Assembly: GCA_900768525.1 (NCBI GenBank)
Contig: CAAGDF010000022.1
Coordinates: 1-19,760 of the forward strand
Direction of reading: 5' to 3'
Source of the DNA: Clostridia bacterium
GTDB lineage: Bacteria; Bacillota; Clostridia; Christensenellales; Borkfalkiaceae
Length of the DNA: 19,760 nt
Shown here: piece by piece, positions 1 through 4,996 of the stretch
Layout: every line of letters starts with the position of its first letter
Numbering within the stretch: the first letter of the stretch is position 1
The notes under the pieces: generated by a model
The model's input: only the letters and a program-made list of their open reading frames with translations
What the model was told of the DNA's origin: nothing
The model's database searches: none
Program-made: the position numbers and the translations under genes

Positions 1-16
1 GACGCTCTTCCGATCT
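1..16 (+). other. Illumina adapter remnant at contig edge
   Basis: The first 16 bases, GACGCTCTTCCGATCT, equal the 3' end of the standard Illumina TruSeq/P5 adapter. This is library sequence left on the end of the assembled contig and not part of the genome. Any reading frame crossing it has an artificial start. Confidence 0.93.
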
Positions 17-152
17 GCTTGACAGTATTTGCTTCGCGCTTAACATTTCTTTAAGCGATTTTCTTTGCGAAAAAGAAAAAGAGCCGGACAGGATATCCGC
101 TCTTACCGAAAAACAAAAAAAACTATTAAACGATTTTTTAAACAGTTTATAA
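17..152 (+). CDS. XRE-family HTH regulator, C-terminal fragment (5' end missing)
   Basis: A reading frame open from the contig edge ends at TAA 150-152. The visible residues read LDSICFALNISLSDFL, followed by a charged tail ending TEKQKKLLNDFLNSL. The first part resembles the last helices of a Cro/C1-type DNA-binding domain (LexxICxALxISLxeFF), and the tail resembles the 'LTxeqkxLL' segment common after such domains in Firmicutes. The product is probably a short DNA-binding regulator. The N-terminus, with the recognition helix, lies outside the contig, so the target cannot be judged. A terminator follows 19 bases after the stop. The family call rests on about 44 residues. Confidence 0.6.
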
Positions 153-171
153 TAGATACAACGCAAAAAAA

Positions 172-212
172 TGCGCCTATAAGCCGATAATCGACCTATA
201 GGCGCACTTTTT
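172..212 (+). terminator. Bidirectional intrinsic terminator containing dispersed motif copy 1
   Basis: A perfect 10-bp stem (TGCGCCTATA 172-181 with TATAGGCGCA 197-206) encloses a 15-base loop and is followed by CTTTTT. Seven A residues precede it (165-171), so it also reads as a terminator on the minus strand for the LRR gene ending at 271. It contains the exact 16-mer GATAATCGACCTATAG at 186-201. Confidence 0.85.
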
Positions 213-270
213 ATAACTTTTTACTTTCGGATCACCGCAAAAGCAGCCGTATACAACTGTAAAGTCCCGA

Positions 271-1590
271 TCAAAAAAGCCGAAAACCGTTGACTCTGCG
301 TTTTTTGTTCGTGCCGCGCAACTTGACTATGGCATTCCCCATTTTTTCCGGTGAAATGACATGTTTTAAATTCTTGTATAACGTTTTCCCTACGACTAAG
401 GTATATTCTTCGGAATCCCCGACGGGAATAAAAGAAAATATTTCTACGCTATCCGGTAATTCTATCACTTTTTGCGAAATAACAACATTTTCTATAGTTT
501 TAATGGCGCAGTCGGGTTCAAAACTTAATCTGTCTATTGCCATGTCCCCTACAATCGAGTTATCGAAAATACTGACATTTTTGCCTATAACTATTTTTTT
601 GCTGCTGCTTGTCGCTATATTTTTTATCGGGGGAGCATCACAACGAATATCGCTTTGTATGACAATTTCTATTTTGTTTATCCAGCAAAGATTAAATAAA
701 TTGCCCGATATGCTCTCTATATTTGAACCGAAAACGATTTTTATGCTTCCGCCGTCAAGGTTAAACGCGTAGTTACAAAAATCATCGTTAATAACTTTTA
801 TATTTTTCGCGTCAAGACAAACATACTCTAAAATACGAGAATTAAGGCCGGCTCCGTCAAAGATGATGCAATCACCGCTTATACTCAACCTTCTTGCCGA
901 ACTAAACGCCTTTGGCAAAATATAAGGCACATCCTTTACAGTAATATCGTCAGGAGCATCTTTTATAGTAGCAAGAACTCTGTTATAAGGCATAATGCGG
1001 TCTGGATCAGATGAATATCCCCCGCAAATCAGGCAGCCGTTTTCTATCTTGCACCATTTATTTTCTTCTGAAACAACTATTTTCTGAAGCCTGTTAAAGA
1101 ATCCGCAATCTCCCAAAAAATCAATTAAACTTTTGCCTATGCGCAACTCGTTAAGAAAGAAACAATTCAGTATTTCCCCGTTCACCCGCTCTAACCCATC
1201 GCCTAAATCGATTATAGCGGGACAAGTATCAAGCGTCAGCCTCCACAACTCCTTTAAAGTAGAAGGAAAACGTATTTCCGAAATCGAAAGAAATCTGAAT
1301 GTGTCCTCATCGATTCCGACAACCCCCTCAGGAATATTAACCGTTGCGCTTTTGCCTTTATAGCTTTTTAACACGCCGTCAACTATTTCAAAATCGTTTT
1401 TTGCGTCAATCAAAATATTTTTTTCGTTTTCTTTTTCGTCGTCCGGCGGTCTTACTGAATCCTCATAACGGCTGATGCCCTCTTCGATAAAGAATTCCGT
1501 GTTACAACAAGGACAAAAACCTCCTCCTGTTTCGTCATCAATAACGATATCCGATCCGCACTCTGTACATTTAGCCTTTGAAAACCCCAT
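271..1590 (-). CDS. Zinc-ribbon protein with BspA-type leucine-rich repeats
   Basis: The product is about 439 residues. Counting from the chosen start, Cys8, Cys11, Cys26 and Cys29 form a CxxC-x14-CxxC zinc ribbon near the N-terminus. An acidic linker follows (about 45-65), then irregular LRR_5/BspA-like repeats (about 70-390) with phrases such as VNIPEGVVGIDEDTF and IRFPSTLKEL. There is no signal peptide or membrane segment, so it is predicted to be cytoplasmic. LRR_5 domains usually bind other proteins; the ligand here is unknown. I chose ATG 1588-1590 because AGAAGG lies about 6 bases upstream; the ATG 15 bases further upstream has no ribosome binding site. The gene diverges from a small XRE regulator, and the shared promoter region carries two palindromes, so control by that regulator is likely. 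Confidence 0.75.
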   Translation of the reverse strand: MGFSKAKCTECGSDIVIDDETGGGFCPCCNTEFFIEEGISRYEDSVRPPDDEKENEKNILIDAKNDFEIVDGVLKSYKGKSATVNIPEGVVGIDEDTFRFLSISEIRFPSTLKELWRLTLDTCPAIIDLGDGLERVNGEILNCFFLNELRIGKSLIDFLGDCGFFNRLQKIVVSEENKWCKIENGCLICGGYSSDPDRIMPYNRVLATIKDAPDDITVKDVPYILPKAFSSARRLSISGDCIIFDGAGLNSRILEYVCLDAKNIKVINDDFCNYAFNLDGGSIKIVFGSNIESISGNLFNLCWINKIEIVIQSDIRCDAPPIKNIATSSSKKIVIGKNVSIFDNSIVGDMAIDRLSFEPDCAIKTIENVVISQKVIELPDSVEIFSFIPVGDSEEYTLVVGKTLYKNLKHVISPEKMGNAIVKLRGTNKKRRVNGFRLF

Positions 1591-1672
1591 TTTAATCCTT
1601 CTCATTTCTGAATTTATTCGGCAACAACCGATTTTTCTGTTAAAACCCGCAAAAGCAGTAGATTATAAATAT

Positions 1673-1701
1673 ATTATATGTGTATTGCACATATTTGTCA
1701 A
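1673..1701 (-). promoter_or_regulatory. Consensus sigma-A promoter of the zinc-ribbon/LRR gene
   Basis: Read on the minus strand, TTGACA (1701-1696) and TATAAT (1678-1673) are both perfect and are separated by 17 bases. The 15-bp palindrome at 1678-1692 fills most of the spacer and touches the -10. The -35 overlaps that of the opposing promoter. Confidence 0.85.
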
Positions 1702-1715
1702 TGTGTAATGCACAT
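1678..1715. promoter_or_regulatory. Pair of 15-bp palindromic operators
   Basis: ATGTGTATTGCACAT (1678-1692) and ATGTGTAATGCACAT (1701-1715) differ at one base. Each is an inverted repeat ATGTG-N5-CACAT, and their centres are 23 bp apart. One lies in the spacer of the leftward promoter and the other in the spacer of the rightward promoter. They are probable binding sites of the XRE regulator encoded at 1733. The binding is inferred from position and symmetry. Confidence 0.75.
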
Positions 1716-1724
1716 TTTGATAAA
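1695..1724 (+). promoter_or_regulatory. Promoter of the small XRE regulator, probably leaderless
   Basis: TTGTCA (1695-1700) and GATAAA (1719-1724) are separated by 18 bases. Transcription would begin at about 1731, almost on the ATG at 1733, and no Shine-Dalgarno sequence is present. The -35 overlaps the opposing TTGACA on the seven bases TTGTCAA (1695-1701). Confidence 0.55.
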
Positions 1725-1732
1725 ATAAAATT

Positions 1733-1945
1733 ATGAACTACGGTGAAATTTTTAAAAAATACAGAACACAAAGCGGGTTGACGCAAAAAGACGTTGCTAA
1801 AAAACTGAATATTCATCAATCGAACATAAGCGATTGGGAAAACGATATTTCTCGCCCCGAATACGAAAAACTCGTGCAATTATCAATTCTTTACGAAGTG
1901 AGTATTTATGATTTACTTGACGTGCCCGAAAAATATCGATTTTAA
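1733..1945 (+). CDS. Small XRE-family HTH regulator (70 aa)
   Basis: Nearly the whole 70-residue protein is a Cro/C1-type helix-turn-helix domain (about residues 5-60). It contains SGLTQKDVAKKL, then the recognition segment HQSNISDWENDISRP, and the closing helix pattern VSIYDLLDV. There is no ligand or protease domain, so it is a bare DNA-binding protein, presumably a dimer. The start is the only ATG placed correctly for the fold. No ribosome binding site is seen, and the predicted transcription start almost coincides with the ATG, so the mRNA may be leaderless. Two near-identical palindromes in the preceding divergent promoter suggest that it represses itself and the zinc-ribbon/LRR gene. 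A terminator follows 33 bases after the stop. Confidence 0.88.
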   Translation: MNYGEIFKKYRTQSGLTQKDVAKKLNIHQSNISDWENDISRPEYEKLVQLSILYEVSIYDLLDVPEKYRF

Positions 1946-1978
1946 AACCCGCAAAAAAACATTTAATAAACGCAAAAA

Positions 1979-2020
1979 TGCGCCTATATGCCGATAATCG
2001 ACCTATAGGCGTATTTTTTT
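1979..2020 (+). terminator. Intrinsic terminator containing dispersed motif copy 2
   Basis: The stem CGCCTATA (1981-1988) pairs with TATAGGCG (2004-2011), extended by a G-T and a T-A pair, and is followed by a run of seven T residues. The exact 16-mer GATAATCGACCTATAG lies at 1993-2008. The hairpin terminates the small XRE gene. Confidence 0.85.
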
Positions 2021-2022
2021 AT

Positions 2023-2155
2023 ATTTTGGCATATTCGTTCCCGAAAAAACTTGCCATTTTGGCATATTTATTTTTGGCAAAACTGCCATTTTGGCATGTT
2101 AATTTTAGTTTTTATATGCCATTTTGACACTTGCAAAATAAAAAGAATATGCCAA
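2023..2155. repeat. Phased cluster of TGCCA-TTT-TGGCA palindromes
   Basis: The 13-bp palindrome TGCCATTTTGGCA occurs at 2052-2064 and 2084-2096, and with one change (TGACA) at 2117-2129. Start-to-start distances are 32 and 33 bp, about three helical turns. Half-sites TTTTGGCA or ATGCCAAA lie at about 2024, 2072 and 2148. No gene overlaps the cluster. It looks like an array of protein-binding sites on one face of the DNA. The binding protein is unknown. Confidence 0.6.
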
Positions 2156-2160
2156 ATTTT

Positions 2161-2435
2161 TTTAATTACATAAAAACACACGCAAAAACAAGTTCGGTTC
2201 TCTCATTTTTTTAATTCTTTCTCGTAAAATCAGCCGTTTTTACGAGAATGTACGAAGCGAGTTCTAAAATCACCCGATTGAAAAAACGGTCGCCCGTTAT
2301 TGTTTTTCGGCGGCAAGATTTATCGGCGGAACGTTTTTTCGGCTAATTCGCTTTAATTTTTAAAAAGATAGCCACACACGAATAAAAAGAATTATTTAAA
2401 AAAAGACGAGTTATATGCGTTTTGCCTTTTTTACG
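2161..2435. other. Non-coding stretch upstream of aspS with one strong inverted repeat
   Basis: No convincing reading frame is visible. An 11-bp perfect inverted repeat (TTCTCGTAAAA 2219-2229 with TTTTACGAGAA 2238-2248, 8-base loop) is present without a T-run on either strand. The phrase TAAAATCAGCCG (2225-2236) recurs with one change at 2265-2276. No T-box signature (AGGGTGGNACC) was found. Confidence 0.4.
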
Positions 2436-2464
2436 TTGACAAGGCGAAAAAAAGCGTTTATAAT
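2436..2464 (+). promoter_or_regulatory. Consensus sigma-A promoter of aspS
   Basis: TTGACA (2436-2441) and TATAAT (2459-2464) are both perfect, with a 17-base spacer. The predicted start at about 2471 leaves a leader of about 33 bases, too short for a T-box. Confidence 0.88.
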
Positions 2465-2503
2465 TACTTGCAAAGGTGAAAACACACTGCTATGGAGAAA
2501 GCT

Positions 2504-3838
2504 ATGGAAAGAATTTATATCAACGACATCGGTAAAAATCTTGACAAGCCTATTCTGATTCAGGGATTTGTTGAAAATTTCCGTGACAGAAAGGCTATGG
2601 CGTTCATCGTACTTAAGGACATTACCGGCAAAGTACAGATTACCGTTGAAAAAGAAAAGCACCCCGAACTTGAAGAAGCGTTATCGAAAATCACGCTCGA
2701 CTCGGTTATTTCGGTAGTCGGAACGGCTGTCGCAAGCGAATACGTTAAGATGGGCGGAATCGAAGTGTTCCCCGAACAAATTATTGTCGAATCGATTGCC
2801 GACGCGTTGCCCATCGCGCGCGAGGACATACCCGCTTCCAAAGGCAAAGCGGCGGTCGAAAAAAGTTCGATCGACGCGAGAATGGATTATCGTTGGATAG
2901 ACCTGCGCACGGAAAAAAATCAGCTTTTGTTTCAGGTGCAGACCGAACTTACGCGTGCCCTGCGCGATTTCCTGCTTGAACGCAATTTTATAGAGATTCA
3001 CACGCCTAAACTCATCGGCGCGGCAAGCGAAAGCGGCGCGGACGTTTTCGAGGTAAAATACTTCGATCGCAACGCATACCTCGCGCAAAGCCCGCAGTTC
3101 TATAAACAAATGGCTATGGCGAGCGGTTTTGAAAGAATTTTCGAGGTCGGGCCCGTATTCCGTGCCGAAAAATCGTTCACGAGCAAGCACGCCACAGAAT
3201 TTACCTGTTTCGACCTTGAGTTCAGCTATATCAACTCCTTCCGCGACGTTATGAAGATGGAAGAAGATTTGCTTGCTTATACCATCGGCAGAGTTGCCGA
3301 AAAGTACGGCGACCGCATCGAAGAGCTTTACGGACTCAAACTCATCGTTCCCACAACGCCCTTCCCCGTCGTTTCGCTTAAAGATTTGTACGACGGACTT
3401 GAAAAAGAATTCGGCTATACCGTGCCCGAAAGCGAAAAAGGCGATTTGACCACGGAAGCCGAACGCTTAAGCTTTGAATGGGTTAAAAAACACTACAATC
3501 ACGAGTTTTTATTCATCACCGATTACAGCAGCGAAAAGCGTGCGTTCTACCACATGCGCGACAAACACGGCGTTCCGCAAGGCTACGACCTCATCTGGCG
3601 CGGCGTAGAAATCACCACGGGCGCTCAGCGTGAACACAGATACGACATTCTTAAAAAACAAGCCGACGAAAAAGGCTTGGGCGAGGACGTAAAATTCTAC
3701 CTTGAATTCTTCAAGTACGGTTGCCCCCCGCACGGCGGTTTCGGTCTCGGTATCGACCGTCTGACAATGCTCATTTTCGGTTTGCATATCAACGAGGCTA
3801 TGTTCTTGTTCAGAAGCCCGAAAAGACTTACTCCGTAA
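2504..3838 (+). CDS. aspS: Aspartyl-tRNA synthetase, archaeal/eukaryal type (possibly non-discriminating)
   Basis: This 444-residue class IIb aminoacyl-tRNA synthetase charges tRNA-Asp with aspartate in the cytoplasm. An N-terminal OB-fold anticodon-binding domain (about 1-105) is followed by the catalytic core. The core shows the aspartate-pocket phrase LAQSPQFYKQM (about 193-203), motif 2 FRAE (219-222) and motif 3 GFGLGIDRL (about 412-420), and the protein ends SPKRLTP. The length and absence of the large GAD insertion of bacterial AspRS (about 590 residues) place it in the archaeal/eukaryal-like group. In bacteria this group often also charges tRNA-Asn, for later amidation by GatCAB; that activity is an inference here. 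I prefer ATG 2504 because GGAG lies 6-7 bases upstream; an in-frame ATG 12 bases earlier is less well placed. Confidence 0.9.
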   Translation: MERIYINDIGKNLDKPILIQGFVENFRDRKAMAFIVLKDITGKVQITVEKEKHPELEEALSKITLDSVISVVGTAVASEYVKMGGIEVFPEQIIVESIADALPIAREDIPASKGKAAVEKSSIDARMDYRWIDLRTEKNQLLFQVQTELTRALRDFLLERNFIEIHTPKLIGAASESGADVFEVKYFDRNAYLAQSPQFYKQMAMASGFERIFEVGPVFRAEKSFTSKHATEFTCFDLEFSYINSFRDVMKMEEDLLAYTIGRVAEKYGDRIEELYGLKLIVPTTPFPVVSLKDLYDGLEKEFGYTVPESEKGDLTTEAERLSFEWVKKHYNHEFLFITDYSSEKRAFYHMRDKHGVPQGYDLIWRGVEITTGAQREHRYDILKKQADEKGLGEDVKFYLEFFKYGCPPHGGFGLGIDRLTMLIFGLHINEAMFLFRSPKRLTP

Positions 3839-3864
3839 TTATATTAAATTATCGCAAATTATCG

Positions 3865-3900
3865 GCGCAAAGCGGCAATCCGTTTTGCGCTTTTCTTTTT
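3865..3900 (+). terminator. Intrinsic terminator of aspS
   Basis: An 11-bp stem (GCGCAAAGCGG 3865-3875 with CCGTTTTGCGC 3880-3890, one G-U pair) has a 4-base loop and is followed by TTTTCTTTTT. Confidence 0.92.
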
Positions 3901-3958
3901 GCAAATTTCCTTAGTTATTGCGCTTGCATTTTTTGCAGTTCGCCGCACAATTAAGCAC

Positions 3959-3998
3959 AAAAAAAACGCCTATAGGTCGATTAACGGCATATAGGCGT
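3959..3998 (-). terminator. Intrinsic terminator of the csoR-copA-rfbB operon containing dispersed motif copy 3
   Basis: On the minus strand a 9-bp perfect stem (positions 3998-3990 with 3974-3966) is followed by eight T residues (3966-3959). The loop and right arm hold the dispersed motif with one mismatch (GTTAATCGACCTATAG, 3985-3970). It is placed 20 bases after the rfbB stop. Confidence 0.88.
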
Positions 3999-4018
3999 AT
4001 TTTCTTACTTATAAAAAT

Positions 4019-4987
4019 TTATTTCAAAAACAGCGGTTGCCACCAGTCTTTGTTATTTTTGTACCATTCCACCGTGGCTTTAAGACCTGCGTCGAAATCG
4101 GTTTTTGGTTCGTCGTATATATTTTTCAACTTATCGTCGTCGATATGATATTCGAGGTCGCGCCCCGGTCTGTCGGGAACGTACTCGATTAAATCTTCGC
4201 TTTCGCCGAGCAAGGCAAGAATTTTCCTTATGACTTCGCCGTTTTTAAGCCTGCAACCGCCCGCGATATTATATATCTCGCCCGCCGCGCCGTAATTTAA
4301 CACCGCGTCGATCGCCTTACAATGGTCGGCCACATGCAGCCAGTTGCGAACACTTTCACCCGCGCCGTACAGCGGAATTTTTTTACCGCAGAGCGCGCTG
4401 CAAATAGCAACGGGAATCAACTTTTCAGGGTACTGAAACCGCCCGTAATTATTCGCGCTGCGCGTTATGGTAACGTTAAGCCCGAAAGTTTTTGCATAAG
4501 ACAAACAAGCGAGATCGGCGGAAGCTTTGCTTGCGCTGTAAGGGCTACTCGGATTTAACCTGTCGTTTTCGGTAAACGCTCCGCCGAAAGAACCGCCGTA
4601 AACCTCGTCGGTAGATATCTGATGAAATCTTTTTACGTTGTATTTTCTTGCGGCTTCCAATAAAACAGTCGTACCTAAAAGATTTGTTTCAAAGAACACC
4701 TGCGGCGAATTTATAGACCGATCGACGTGCGATTCTGCGGCAAAATTCACTGCGATGTCGGGCTTAAACTCGTCAAAAAGTAGGTCTATAGCACCGTTAT
4801 CGCAAATATCGCCCTTGACAAATTTAAAGTTTTTAAAAGAAGAAAACCGATTGTTTTTAAGACACTGCCCCGCATAGGTCAGCTTATCAAAACAAAGCAC
4901 AAAAACGTCGTCGTACTTATTCAGCGTGTAATCGATAAACTCCGAACCGATAAACCCGGCACCGCCGGTAACAAGCATTTTTTTCAT
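4019..4987 (-). CDS. rfbB: dTDP-glucose 4,6-dehydratase
   Basis: This 322-residue extended short-chain dehydrogenase/reductase converts dTDP-glucose to dTDP-4-keto-6-deoxyglucose, the branch point to rhamnose, 6-deoxy- and amino-sugars of surface glycans. The NAD-binding GGAGFIG is at 8-14, the catalytic STDEVYG at 125-131 (Thr126, Asp127, Glu128), and the YxxxK pair is Tyr150/Lys154. AAESHVDRSI and NIAGG are also typical of RmlB. The start ATG is 9 bases after the copA stop with only a weak ribosome binding site, so it is probably cotranscribed and translationally coupled with copA. The usual partners rmlA, rmlC and rmlD are absent from the window, and no function links it to copper. Similar NDP-sugar dehydratases cannot be fully excluded. 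Confidence 0.9.
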   Translation of the reverse strand: MKKMLVTGGAGFIGSEFIDYTLNKYDDVFVLCFDKLTYAGQCLKNNRFSSFKNFKFVKGDICDNGAIDLLFDEFKPDIAVNFAAESHVDRSINSPQVFFETNLLGTTVLLEAARKYNVKRFHQISTDEVYGGSFGGAFTENDRLNPSSPYSASKASADLACLSYAKTFGLNVTITRSANNYGRFQYPEKLIPVAICSALCGKKIPLYGAGESVRNWLHVADHCKAIDAVLNYGAAGEIYNIAGGCRLKNGEVIRKILALLGESEDLIEYVPDRPGRDLEYHIDDDKLKNIYDEPKTDFDAGLKATVEWYKNNKDWWQPLFLK

Positions 4988-4996
4988 ATCTTTAAA

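Noticed and set aside
2161..2503. Possible T-box leader for aspS
   Set aside because: The consensus promoter at 2436-2464 leaves only about 33 bases of leader, and no AGGGTGGNACC sequence is present.
4776..4806. Stretch in rfbB resembling the degenerate motif copy at 15091
   Set aside because: It encodes ICDNGAIDLLF, normal for the RmlB family, and it lacks the TCGAC centre of the motif. Probably chance.
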